A stretch of 64,000 nt of DNA from Bidens hawaiensis (taxonomy: Eukaryota > Streptophyta > Magnoliopsida > Asterales > Asteraceae): positions 238,340 to 302,339 of the forward strand of contig JAIQDT010001648.1 of NCBI GenBank assembly GCA_021521415.1, written 5' to 3'. The stretch's first letter is position 1. Every line of letters begins with the position of its first letter. A program made the translations under genes and the position numbers. This document shows positions 12,148 through 22,739 of the stretch, in pieces. The notes below the pieces were generated by a model. The model had not been told where the DNA came from. It worked only from the letters and a program-made list of their open reading frames with translations, and did no database searches.

Positions 12148-12768
12148 CTATATAACACTCCCCACGGGATTTTTTTTCTTGTTGACAAATAAACTAGTTT
12201 CGAGATTACCACTATTTAGAACTGCATCGCCCGTTTTTAGATCGGAAACAACTTTTGCTTTCTTAACTTCATAACCAACTATCATGGTACTTAAAGCAAT
12301 TCTTCCATCCCCACTCGATGCATGCTCCCTCTCGAACTCAACTTCTTCATTCATTCGTTCATTCGGATCACCCGAACTTTGCATGAACCTCATGCAAACT
12401 CCAACGTCAACTTTGTTGGTTTGTTGATTTTTAACGTTTTCTATTCCACCATGACCACCCGTAACATGAGACGGAACTATCTCCTCGTGCACTTCATTCA
12501 ACACGGTTTCTTTCTCGTCTTGTTCGGTTACCGTCACGGTTACGTTTTGATCAACCGTATTTTCTTCTTCAACCATGATTTCCTCATCATCTAAATTCAG
12601 CATAACAATAGATGATTCAAAGGTTACCTTTAACTGATTCGACTCTGGCACTACTTCCTGATCTGTCCACCAGCAGGAGCCTTCTTCAAACCATTCATCT
12701 ACCAGATTCGGTTTGAATTCGGTATCAACTGTGTATTTTCCTTGAACCTCGGCCATATTAGCCTCCAC
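12148..12768 (-). CDS. Second ORF of gag-only element, unknown function
   Basis: 206 codons open immediately downstream of the gag stop in the same element. The product is acidic in its first half (runs such as NLDDEEIMVEEENT) and shows no protease, integrase, RT or RNase H motif that I can see. I do not recognise the family. It sits where pol would sit in an autonomous copia element, so it is either a degenerate remnant or an accessory protein of this non-autonomous lineage. The AUG used for the coordinates is the first in frame (MEANMAEVQ...); translation after gag would need re-initiation or readthrough. Confidence 0.45.
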   Translation of the reverse strand: MEANMAEVQGKYTVDTEFKPNLVDEWFEEGSCWWTDQEVVPESNQLKVTFESSIVMLNLDDEEIMVEEENTVDQNVTVTVTEQDEKETVLNEVHEEIVPSHVTGGHGGIENVKNQQTNKVDVGVCMRFMQSSGDPNERMNEEVEFEREHASSGDGRIALSTMIVGYEVKKAKVVSDLKTGDAVLNSGNLETSLFVNKKKNPVGSVI

Positions 12769-12786
12769 ATCCCACGGTTCTTCTTC

Positions 12787-13704
12787 TTAAACCACAGCTG
12801 CATTACCTTCCTCCCTAGGCTCTCGACAGTACCTTGCCATATGCCTTTTTTGTCCACAGTTATGGCACCTAAACGGAAACTGTTTTGGTTGGTACCTTGA
12901 TTTCTTGTCTCGGTTCTCTTCATCTAATGAATCTTCTTGAGAGTTATCAACCCGACTCTTTCTATTCCATTCTCTCTTCTTGGGTCGGTCACGTTTCTCG
13001 TTCTCCCAATATTTACTCTTACCTTTCTCGCTATAACGGTTATGATTTTTAGTAAACCGATGCTTCTCCTTCCTTCCGACATACAAGGCTTCGCTCTCGG
13101 TTTTAATCGACACACCGGCTAACTGTTTTGCTAAAGCTTCTTGTCCGGCAAGAATATTCTCGAACTCAGTTATACTTGGTTGGGTCGCCCACCCTTGAAT
13201 AGCGGTAACAAAGCTACGATACTCCGGCCTTAAACCGTGGATGAGTATCCACTTCATACGAGCATCGTTAACCCGAGACTGTGGATCGAGTTCTCCAATC
13301 TCGCGACACAAATTCTTCACTTTACGAAAATATTGTGAAATAGGAAGATCACCTTGAGAAATCGTCATCAACTCACCTTCGACTAGTTGCAATCGAGCAT
13401 CATTCTTCTTCGTGAATAAGGTCTCTAGCGTATTCCACGCTTGCTTTGGGTATTCGAGATCTTGAATGTGATCAAGAAAATCATCATCCACCTTCGTCTT
13501 GATGATAAACATCGCTCGGCCCGCTTTCACCTGCCACTTCCCGATACCACCGTTAATATCGTTTGCAGGTTGTCTCGTCTCGGTACCATTCGTTACCTGC
13601 CAAAGATCTTGACCTTGAAGATACGATTTAATGCATGCCGACCATTGTTTGTAGTTGCTTTGATTCAGTTTCTTGATTCCTCCTACGACCTGGAATTCTG
13701 CCAT
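12787..13704 (-). CDS. Copia-type Gag polyprotein with zinc knuckle
   Basis: 305 residues, intact. The N-terminal half is a copia gag (UBN2-like) domain: 'LNQSNYKQWSACIKSYLQGQDLW' near residues 13-35, 'AWNTLETLF' near 90, 'YFRKVKNLCREIGEL' near 125 and 'ILIHGLRPEYRSF' near 152. A basic linker follows, then a CCHC zinc knuckle (CHNCGQKRHMARYC, near residues 280-293). Gag packages element RNA into virus-like particles. The initiator ATG is the first after the primer-binding site. The frame being open while pol is absent suggests the Gag has been under some constraint or the copy is not very old. Confidence 0.85.
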   Translation of the reverse strand: MAEFQVVGGIKKLNQSNYKQWSACIKSYLQGQDLWQVTNGTETRQPANDINGGIGKWQVKAGRAMFIIKTKVDDDFLDHIQDLEYPKQAWNTLETLFTKKNDARLQLVEGELMTISQGDLPISQYFRKVKNLCREIGELDPQSRVNDARMKWILIHGLRPEYRSFVTAIQGWATQPSITEFENILAGQEALAKQLAGVSIKTESEALYVGRKEKHRFTKNHNRYSEKGKSKYWENEKRDRPKKREWNRKSRVDNSQEDSLDEENRDKKSRYQPKQFPFRCHNCGQKRHMARYCREPREEGNAAVV

Positions 13705-14314
13705 CGTTTCGGATTTGTTGATATAATTCTTGCTGCAATCGATTCCTTTACTACAATTGTGATCGGTTTCTTTTAAGTTATGAACAACGCTTCTTTGTGA
13801 AAATAACTATCCCTAGAAACACTGGTGATCAAACGGTGCTGACAGAAATGGTGCTATAATATCTCACAAATCAAAACGTGGATATTGAATTTTGGTGTAT
13901 AGGTTAATTCATGTAGGACAAAAACACAAACATTTTGTGTGGGGGCCGCGGTGATGTAAATCTCAACAGCACAATTATAAATAAAATTGTGGTTTGGACT
14001 TTGTGTTGATCATATGGGTGAACACAAAATAAATCAATATATTATATATTGAGCAGCAATATTATTTCTCACCGACTAACTACTTCACCTTTTGAGTATA
14101 GCTCAAAAACAAATAAATTTTCCTGGCCTCTTTATTATTTGCCACGCAAGAAACAAAGCACAACCAAATCTTCTCTTCTTTTCTTCGTCTAACACTCTCC
14201 TTTTTCTTCGATCGATTTTCTAACCTCTTATGTCTTTGATTGGAATCACTACCGCAATCAAGACTTGTCATCGATCGAAAACACGAGCTTGGATCGTTAG
14301 GCTCTGATACCACT

Positions 14315-14691
14315 TGTTAAACCAAAGTGAATCAAGAACACCAAACACGATATTGCATAAAACGTTTATGCGACTCTTTTCATTAATAGAAAACAAGAAC
14401 AAAATACCTTTCTACTCTCCCTACTCTTCTCTACTCTCAACAAAAGAAAACTAATGATGAGTTTATATAGCACCCACAATTCTATCCTACTCAAACTAAG
14501 AAACATAGTCATACTAGACTTCTAATTTATTTAATAATAAATAAAAATATAACTATGACACCAAGTTATTCAACTTGGTCCCTATACTTTGGATCTCCAC
14601 CAAACCGCCCCTTGAGATCTTCCGTACCACCCTTACACTTTTCGCATTAACCATTCGGGTCCTTTAAGTTGGTGTTGCTCCAAGTTTTACA
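14315..14691 (-). repeat. 5' LTR of gag-only element
   Basis: 377 bp, upstream LTR in the element's own orientation. The primer-binding site directly abuts it at 14301-14312. An 8-bp indel and about nine substitutions distinguish it from the other LTR. Confidence 0.9.
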
Positions 14692-15649
14692 CAACAGGCG
14701 CAGAAATAGTAAGCGATCTCGCACCATGTAAAGTACCAAACAACATCACCAGATCATCAAACATTATCTTCTCTAGATTTTTGCAGCCATGCCAATTGAT
14801 GACCACGGTGTCAAGAACAGGAAAAGAGCCCTTCAACTGCGGGAAACCATACCCTTCCCACTTGAAATGCCTAAGTTTCGGAGTCGTGAATTCACAGCGA
14901 TTAATAATCTGATTGTGGTCTAAGAAGGTAAATTCTGAGAGTTGAGGGGCGTGCACGTTCAAAGCGTGACCGTTTGTTACAACTTGACAACAAACCAATG
15001 TTAACTTTTCTAGCGCCGGGAACCCTGAGAATGGATCGAGATTCTTAATAAGTACCCTGTGGAGATGTAACTTGGTGAGATTCTTATATGTTCCTGATCT
15101 TGGTTCCAATAACAAGAAACCTAAAGAAACACTGCTCACTAACTTCAAGCTTACTAATGAATCCGATGAAGTATATATCGGCCAGTACTGGGTTGGGTTT
15201 GTAGTGCCTGCGTAGTAAGTATAGAACGACCGGGTCCTGTGGGATTGGTTTATAGTGTCTAAAATGTTTGCTTCCAATTCTTGGACACCATGCGAAAACG
15301 CGTAATCGAAAACATATTATAAAATCTTGGGAATGCATTTTCCACCATGGTTTAAGGTTAATCTGTCCAACTTCACCGGTTGACGATGTGATAAAGAATT
15401 AAGCATAAACTTATCAAAAGCATGGTTGTTTATAAAACCCTTGGAACTGAAATTGAGAACCGGAGTACAAGTCCATAAAGAGAACCATGATTTCGATAAC
15501 ACCATTGTTCGAACAGCGTGTCTGGCATTGAGACAAGAAAGAATGCGAAGCTGCAGGGATTCTGGCAAGTTCGATAATCTGTCCACCATTACTTCTTCTT
15601 CTTCTTCTTCTTCATGTGACCTTTTACCCGCCATGCCTCTCCTCTCCAT

Positions 15650-18272
15650 CTGCAGAAAATATATAGAACTAAGAGTATGTCACGCTTTCGGTTAAAAAAC
15701 CACATAGCAAACCCTTTAATGATTAGGCTATATGGTCACTAAGCTAAAGTAAAACAAACAGATAGACACAAATGGCAATCAAAACCAAATCTAGAAGCAT
15801 AAGTCATATTTTGTTAGTGTCTTAAGTCACAAAATCAACCCAAAAGTTAGTCATAAAGGCATAAGCAGAACTAGAATTACAGACCAATATATGTAAATTA
15901 GTTGATAAAAGCCGATTCACAAATTAGTTTTAAGAACGGATTCACCAAACTAACTTCACACAGCAGCAAGTGTACCAGTCGTGTAATGGCACAGTCTAGC
16001 AACTCCGGATATCAAATTCGTGGACAAAAAAGACGATCCCGATACTAAACCTCTATTGAGTCCTAACTATCATATAAATTAATTTGATTGTTTTTGTTTT
16101 TTTATAACTAAATTACTTAAACTTAAAATAAATAAATAAACAAGAAAACTAGAAATACTAGACAGAAAATCGGAACTAAAGGCGGAACACTGGAATCCAA
16201 CTGACTATTTTCGGGATCTAACGACTCATATGACACTGGTAATCTAAGAGTGGACACACTAGGGAATTTTAAGGATTGGAATGTTAAGGTTCACTAATGT
16301 TTCTGACAGACAAATCTCCCGTCGGTCTCATGTATCCTCTAAGGGTTGGTACTAACAACTCTAGGGGCAAAGGGATAACCAATCTAGACCGGTCTAACAA
16401 AACCGAGAAAGACACCACTCGTGGTCACATGACTAACGTCTAACCTAGTGATGAAACAAGATAACTAGACTTCCTATCTCCTATCGGTCCCAAGGAAGGT
16501 GCAAACACTTATATATATATAACATGTTACTAATAAGAATCCTATGGTGAGCTCTACCACAAAATAATAATTGACACGACACGTCGACACCAAATCATGC
16601 AATAACCACACGAAGAAATCAATATATAAACATATAAACACGGAATAAACTAGTAAAGATCAAGCTTATTAATAGTAAACGGTTACACGATTTGCTAAAA
16701 ACCCAGAAACAATAACAAAACGTCAATAATCATCTTTGCCTAAGTAGTTTAAATATTTAGCTACTCATAATTAAAAACGAACAAAACTCAGCTTTAAACA
16801 TGCTTTAGACCGAAAGAAAACAAAAGATAGATTACAAACCAAGCCAATTAACGTTAACCGAATGCTGGCTCTTGATCAATCCGCTAACCTTTGCTTTGCT
16901 CCAGTATAGTAGATGTTCTCCGTAACGATTTTAGCAGCCTCCTATCAATATTAATATTAGTAGCCGTCCAAAAATTATTTCTCCACCGACTTCTCAATAA
17001 TTATATCTTTTAGGAATTTAGGGTAAATTTGAAAAATATTAACAGAGTTTCAAAATTGTTTTAATTATGTCAATCAACTAAAAATAACTCTAATTAAATC
17101 ACTAAACTTTCATACTTTATTAAATTATAGGTTTTAATATGTTTTTTTTATCATGTTACACAAGTATATGAACTATAAATGCAACATCCAAAATTTTTGT
17201 TAACCAATAAAGTTTTAATGAAAGGTTGTAAGTAGTTTTAAGTTAAAGGGCCAAAGGAAGCATTATGCCAAACTAAAATATGCATGTCCTTGTATAATAT
17301 TCAAGGGTGTTTGGAATTCCTTATTTTAACATCCAACTTATTTTTGAGAAATTATAAGATATAAGTCACAATATTGTAACTTATCAACTTAAATTGACTA
17401 AAATAAGCAAATCTCAAACACCCCATCAGCCACAATTGTGACAACCCCTACTTTTGATTCGATAACATTATATTGTAGTACTAAAAATGTCTAGAATTGA
17501 ATTTAGCTAATAATTGAAAACCGTTTTAATCTGTTTTATCTCAATTCAGAATCAAGATAAGGACAACAATAATAACTCCAAACCTAAAGGATGTCGCACA
17601 TTTAACTTCAAACCTAAGTGATTTAACTACCCGTTTATTACCATTTCCTATCACCGAAAGCTCTAAAAGGCAATGACTTTTGGCACATGCAACAGTCATA
17701 CAACTGGAGCGGTGGCTCTTCGTTGCTGCACGAGGACTTAAAAGTTGGCCTTCTCATTGCATACTCATTGAACGCCAGGCGGGTAATCCTCTAAAGGGAG
17801 TGGTATTGTCAAGGTGTAATTATGAGGATATGAAATCATTTGTGGTTGTATTTGGTACCCGTATGGTTGTTGAGTAAACATTTGGTGCGGTGAGTTTTGG
17901 TTTCCACTCGGCCTTGAACCACACCATATCGAGCTAGAACTACCTCCTCTAATGTGTTCCTAGAGTACCCGTGGGGTACCCGCTTGCCACTACCCGAACT
18001 CATTCCCATTGATCAGTTATTCCATTGGCAGTTAAGGTAAAAAAGTGTAAAAAAAGTATAAGGTATTGACTCGTAACATATCCTTTTACTTAATTTTTAG
18101 CTTATTAATTCATGAGGTTACATTTTTTTAGAACACCAATCAAACTTTGCTCATAAATTACGCTTATTGTTGTTAACCACATGACTTGAACTTTCATCCT
18201 TAAAGGGCAAAGTCTTATCTAACATTTTATTTAGTTCGGCTAAAGGGAATCTTTAATTCATTAAGCTCAACT
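15650..18272. other. Duplicated non-coding block of unit B
   Basis: Counterpart of 6036-8441 in unit A, including the 'ggcggaacactggaatccaac' region at about 15925-17000. No gene recognised. The short frame at 17680-17877 has no family resemblance that I can see. Confidence 0.5.
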
Positions 18273-18280
18273 ATAAGTGG

Positions 18281-18931
18281 CAGGGCGGCCCAATAAGGTA
18301 AGCAAGTAAAGATACGGTTTTAGGCCCCCAAATTTTTGAGGCCTCGGTTTTAAATAAATTAAATTTATAATGTATATTATCTTGAGTTTTATCCTTCAAG
18401 CAGATGTCTATACTTAGTGCAGTGGTAAGATTGTTGTGCTTATTAAATTGTGAAAGCCCGAGCTCGAATCACGGGAGCCTTGCATTTTCTTGTTTTTGCA
18501 TGTAGATGGATCATGTTTAATTTCATTATCTCCAACTGATCTTTCTTTTTAGTTTATACCAATGAGTGGCTAATCAATTATTTCATTTTTTTGTGATGAG
18601 TCTCTTTTATTTTATTTCCAATGCCCTACTCATCATTTTTTTACATTAAAGGCATAATTTTTTTGTTACATAACTGTGAACTAAAACATTTTTTTACCGA
18701 AGTTATCAAATAATAACTTAAGAAGAAACTTTTATCTGCAAATTACTTATATTTTTGTAGTTAGGCATGAAAAGATCAGTCCGGATTGCGTTTGTTAGCT
18801 AACACATATTTGTTAATGGCCGAATCAAATAAATTAAATAATCTCAACACTTTTAATTAAATAAACACAATGCAAAAGGGCCTCTGATTTTTACTCGACT
18901 TTAGGCCTCCTAAATGGTTGGGCCGCCACTG
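18281..18931. mobile_element. Non-autonomous hAT element
   Basis: Termini CAGGGCGGCCCAA and (rc) CAGTGGCGGCCCAA form a near-perfect terminal inverted repeat. The 8-bp duplication ataagtgg flanks it at 18273-18280 and 18932-18939. At 651 bp it has no transposase. CAG-type ends plus an 8-bp TSD are diagnostic of hAT. A SINE-like segment appears nested inside. Confidence 0.85.
18405..18510 (+). mobile_element. Possible tRNA-related SINE
   Basis: An A-box-like 'tagtgcagtggtaaga' at about 18417-18432 is followed at SINE-like spacing by a B-box-like 'gagctcgaatcacg' at about 18462-18475 and a T-rich tail. No target duplication was found. It lies within the hAT element. Confidence 0.4.
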
Positions 18932-18943
18932 ATAAGTGGTAAG

Positions 18944-19211
18944 CAATGTTGTTAAGATTGGACCAGTATGGTCGGTTGATCCGCTATGATCGGATTCGGT
19001 TCACCGACCGGACCGGTTCTTTGTAGCTCTTTCGGTTCCAGAAAACCAACCTATCCAACCGGAAAACCGGATGATTCAACCGGTTTACCAGAAAAAAAAT
19101 ATATTTTTCTTGAAAAAAACCTTTTTCCAGTCCGACCCACCATTTTTTAAGAAAAATTGTTCGACCGATTGCCCATCCAGTTCGGTGTCCGATCCAATTA
19201 CAAAAACATTG
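18944..19211. mobile_element. 268-bp MITE with 8-bp TSD
   Basis: Starts caatgttgttaagattgga and ends with the inverted counterpart (rc caatgtttttgtaattgga). It is flanked by gtggtaag (18936-18943) and gtggtaaa (19212-19219), a 7/8 match. The interior is rich in 'accggttc' and 'ggaaaaccgg'. It sits only a few bases from the hAT element at 18281-18931. Confidence 0.7.
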
Positions 19212-19219
19212 GTGGTAAA

Positions 19220-19335
19220 GTTAGATATACTTGAAATAAAAACCATATAAATAAACATTACTAAACAAAATTGTTAACAAAGGATGGAACTCCATTTTGT
19301 ATGCTTAAGATGAGGTGTGAATATCATCTTTATTG

Positions 19336-19372
<37 letters not shown>

Positions 19373-19740
19373 TCCCCAAAAAACTAAAGTTTATGAATTT
19401 CTCAAATGTGAATAAAAGTATAAGTTTTTCAAAATAGATAAATGCATTGGCTCTCACATGAGTTGTGAGAGCCATGACTTTCACATGATACTCAAAATAG
19501 TCATTATAATCCGTTGTAATCGACGGAAACACATTAGCCGTCAACGAAACAAAACGACCTCAAAAATCTCGCAATGTGTCTAAATGTTTTGTCATCCGAC
19601 GAAACACGAAGTATTTCGCCTTCCGGCGAAACACTTTATCTCAAACCCTAAATTTCCGTAACCAACCTCTAAAATTGATTTTTAGAGGGCATATAAGTCA
19701 TTTTAGTTAAATTGTTTTGAATTTTTTTTTCAAGAGAGAT
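19220..19740. other. Spacer with (TAA)n microsatellite
   Basis: A (TAA)n/(AAT)n run at about 19340-19371. The left part is the end of duplication unit B. No gene is seen. Confidence 0.5.
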
Positions 19741-19744
19741 AAAT

Positions 19745-20096
19745 GCATTGGCTCAGCACATTCAGAACCAACTAATATCAATACCAACAACACCCTTCTT
19801 CTTCAACACACTGTACGAACCTACTAATACCAATACCAATACCAATACCAACAACACCCTTCTTCTTCAACACACTGTACGACCCGTTCAAAGAAGGTGC
19901 AGATTTTGTGAGGGGGTACCCCTTCAGCTTAAGAGAAGGTAACCTTCTACCTTCTCTTAAGCTAAAGGTATCACAAGAACACCTGCGTTCACTCCTAGAC
20001 CCATTTTCCAAAACCCAGCTCGTAGATCTCTTATTAAAGTTGTATGTTTCTTATTCCATAATCTTTTTCTTCCGTTTGTTGTACTTTGTTACATAA
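19745..20096 (+). other. Uncertain short coding fragment with palindrome
   Basis: A direct repeat ('caacaacacccttcttcttc...cacactgtacga') occurs at about 19786-19823 and 19849-19882. A perfect 16-bp inverted repeat with a 6-nt loop follows at 19926-19963. A frame after it contains '[20 protein letters not shown]', faintly reminiscent of the N-terminal helix region of plant UBA2-type RNA-binding proteins, but too short to assign. It may be a captured exon piece. Confidence 0.25.
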
Positions 20097-20099
20097 TTT

Positions 20100-21157
20100 T
20101 TTAATTCAAGACATGGGTAATTTAGGGTTTGTTATCACTTGTAATCTTGATACCTAAAGACTTGATTTAAATCTGATTTATGTTATAAATTTGCAGGATT
20201 TTTAGTTTTTACTATTAGTTTCTATTTTGTTACATAATTTGTCATTTCAAGACATAAGAAATTTAGGGGGTTTGTTGATACACACAAAAAGGGTTTAATT
20301 TTTATCCAATTTATGTTGTAAAGTTGATTAACATCTAATTTGTGTGTATCTAATTTCATAATCTTTTTCTTGAAATTGTTATATAATGTCACATAATTTG
20401 TGACATTATATAACAATAAAACCCGACCATACCCGGATCCAGTGTTCAGGGCTTAAAATAGATGTCATTGGGGGCATGGGTTCGGTGTTTTCTTAACTCA
20501 TTGTATAGTTTTGGACTTAGATTTGTTTGTTTTTTTTTTTTTGGGGGGGGGGGGGGGGCTTGGTTAATTTTCGGGGTACATTTTTTTATTAGATAAAAAG
20601 TATAAAAAACTAATTCGGATTTTAGTATTGCTGAGGATGTCAATTTGTGTTATTTTAAGGCATAGCCTATACAATTTCTTGAAATACCATTGAAGAGTGT
20701 TTTGAAGAGTGATGATAACAGTTATGGTTATATATTTATGTCTAGGTGTTTCTTGAAATACCAAGTACACGTACCATCCTACTAATGTAACAAACTGATA
20801 TCGACTAAACACCGTCGGTACATGTATCATTGTGTTTTCATGTTTTTGGTTTTAGTACTATCCGGTTTTCGTATTTTTTTGGTATTTTATATGGCACTGG
20901 TACCGTCTAATACCAAACATATATAATCGGCATGATATCCGGTTCATACTTCTTCAAACTTGTACCTAACAGAAGAATAATTATTGCCTTTTATTCTACA
21001 ATTTTGCTAGCAATTTTTGTGATAACATATTAAAAAAGTATCCATGACTCTTCATAGACTAGTTACATTTATTCTCGTTTTCCTTTATTTGCTATAATAC
21101 AATTTTTGTATTAACCACGGTAAATCTGTGAATTGTTAGGTGAGAATACGAGCAGAT
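20100..21157. other. Spacer, homopolymer tract
   Basis: AT-rich, no gene. A T-run followed by a G-run spans about 20529-20560. Two related stretches at about 20080-20200 and 20215-20350 share 'tttgttacataattt' and 'ttcaagacat', indicating a local duplication. Confidence 0.4.
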
Positions 21158-21403
21158 CTATTCAACATGATTCGGGTTGTTCATCGCCTCTTGAGCAAAC
21201 TTGGTTGGTTTACGACCACCAACCAAACCGCATGGTTGGTGAAAGACTCTAGTGACAACGGAGAGAAACTCTTGATGCTTCTCTCCAAAGAGTGAACCAC
21301 CAAACCGCTGTTTTAAACAAAATAAAATAGCAATAAGTAAGTGTACAACCAAAACTTAAAAACGAGAGAGTAATATACCACGTGGTCTCTTTAGAAATTT
21401 TGG

Positions 21404-22385
21404 TTACAAAATACCTAGATCCCGATCATAAGCGCTCATGCCATCAACGATTTTGTTACAAATTGCTTGTTCAAAGTTAAAGCAGTCCAACACTCTGATA
21501 AATGCCGATCTAGTACATGTTTGAACTTCTCTTAAGGCGGTCATTAAAAAGCAAGTAGAATCCTTCGGCATAGAGATCATTTGTTGTCCAAATCTCATAT
21601 ATGAATCCGATATCATCGGGCATTTCCTCTTTGATTGCTCCTATTGCGTAGTACATGGCAGTATAAATGTACGCTACCTCGGTTTGTTCTTCGATTTGGA
21701 CGATGTTTAGTAGCTTCTATAAAGGATCAACCAATCAATTTATCCTATGAAATTCAGGGAGGAAGAGGTCGGTCATGATAGAAGCAATCACATAGATTTC
21801 TTCTTTAAAAGCATCAACAATAACCATATATGTTACAGTCAAATGAAAGGTAATGTGTTTGAGTGTAAAAAATTAGCGGAGGTGATAGTAGGGCCCTCCA
21901 CAACGGCCAGTGTTGTTTCTCATAGCCTCAAGAACCATGTTGTTGTATATAGATTTGGTGAGGCGTCTCGTATCTTCCACTATTTTATCTATCCAATCCA
22001 ATTTTCTTAATTGTTTCAATATCATGTCAATTAAATCGATTATGCACGGGCTCCATAAGATAAAAGGGAACCTCTAACGTATCTCTTGTACCACCTTCAC
22101 ATAGGGTTCAACATTTCCAGTGAGTATGTGCAACACCTTATCATCTACGACTCTTTCAATGATTTTCTCAAACATGGAAAGTAAATCTTTGATTGGAAAT
22201 CTCGAATCCATCGAGTAACAATAGCGGGGGCAATAAACCGTGAATTTTAAAAGCGTATGATTTCCATTCTTTGCAAGATTTGAACATGATTTCTTTTTAC
22301 AATCACTGATCCCTTTGTATTCATTTCTGCAAGTATTTGTTTTAAGAATATCGTGTCTCAAGTCCGTTGATGATGGGGTTGACAA
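21404..22385 (-). pseudogene. hAT transposase relic (DUF659-like)
   Basis: On the minus strand three blocks can be read in different frames. About 22074-22200 has 'DDKVLHILTGNVEPYVKVV', matching the DUF659 region of hAT transposases. About 21900-22070 has 'WSPCIIDLIDMIL' and 'IVEDTRRLTKSIYNN', the next conserved segment. About 21600-21720 has 'KLLNIVQIEEQTEVAYIY' then 'AIGAIKEEMP', the following one. Autonomous hAT proteins cut and paste DNA with an RNase H-like DDE core and dimerise by the C-terminus. Here frames shift between blocks, the BED zinc finger and dimerisation domain are not seen, and no terminal repeats were found. An old relic, neighbouring the broken small-protein copy at 22585. 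Confidence 0.6.
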
Positions 22386-22469
22386 ATATGGGGCAAATGC
22401 ATCAACCGTAGCATTAAAATACCGAGAATCTGTCTGGATATTAACAGTAGTAGTAGTAACAACAATAAT

Positions 22470-22475
22470 ATATTA

Positions 22476-22525
<50 letters not shown>
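22470..22525. repeat. (TTA)n microsatellite
   Basis: About 16 TTA units immediately upstream of the small-protein pseudogene. Confidence 0.9.
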
Positions 22526-22527
<2 letters not shown>

Positions 22528-22584
22528 ATAATAGTTGCTCTACAAAAGAAATTATCACCCATGATCTATTTGACAGATATGGTA

Positions 22585-22736
22585 ATGGCTTCGGCAATTC
22601 AAAGAGGCACACGAACAGAGCTCGTGTGTTCGAAGATGTTTCTGTTTTTCTAACTTCTTTCTCCATCAAAGTAGCCGAAGTTGTTGGTCTCATGGAGTGC
22701 CAGCGGAGGTGGATTTCCGGAAACAATGATCGTTGA
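22585..22736 (+). pseudogene. Small-protein family, broken copy 1
   Basis: Starts MASAIQRG like copies 2 (30190) and 3 (54481). A net +2-nt change near 22608-22625 shifts the frame, giving an early stop after about 22 codons. The second half continues in the other frame with clear family matches (SIKVAEVVGL and a C-terminal GNNDR also seen in copy 3). Flanking 3' sequence is also homologous to copy 3 ('ttgttctttgtttcatga'). The promoter region is replaced by a microsatellite. Function unknown; this copy is inactive. Confidence 0.8.
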
Positions 22737-22739
22737 TTT

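Larger units (their letters stand above)
11684..14691 (-). mobile_element. Gag-only LTR retrotransposon (TR-GAG type)
   Basis: A 3,008-bp element on the minus strand. LTRs are 11684-12057 and 14315-14691 (TGTTAAA...TTTTACA on the + strand). The target duplication CAACA lies at 11679-11683 and 14692-14696. A primer site complementary to initiator-Met tRNA (rc TGGTATCAGAGC) is at 14301-14312, next to the 5' LTR. It encodes a copia-type gag and one further ORF but no protease, integrase or reverse transcriptase, so it must be moved in trans. The LTRs differ by roughly nine substitutions and several indels, so it is much older than the element at 43785-53086. Confidence 0.9.
11344..15649 (-). pseudogene. 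F-box/LRR gene copy B, split by an LTR element
   Basis: The gene reads leftwards: F-box part at 15320-15649, LRR part at 14697-15316, then, after the inserted element 11684-14691, the C-terminal part at 11344-11678. The F-box region shows 'DRLSNLPESLQLRILSCLNA' and 'VLSKSWFSLW', followed by LRR-like text (NLTKLHLHRV, LEKLTLVCCQ, CLKLDCS). A TAA at 15317-15319 stands in the otherwise open frame, which resumes in the same phase. The element then interrupts the gene and left a CAACA duplication. By family this would be a substrate adaptor of an SCF ubiquitin ligase. Two independent lesions make it a pseudogene. Copies: 5721-6035 and 24185-24854. Confidence 0.85.
10129..19325. repeat. Segmental duplication unit B
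   Basis: Direct-orientation partner of unit A (4508-9205). It is longer because it contains the gag-only LTR element (11684-14691), a hAT element (18281-18931) and a small MITE (18944-19211). It also keeps the LRR part of the F-box gene that unit A lost. The retroposon at 9201-9614 and the MITE at 8450-9059 of unit A are absent here. Confidence 0.8.

Noticed and set aside
21158..21352. 64-codon minus-strand frame containing 'KFAQEAMNNPNHVE'
   Set aside because: Next to the hAT relic and may belong to it, but no conserved block could be identified, so it is left out of that call.
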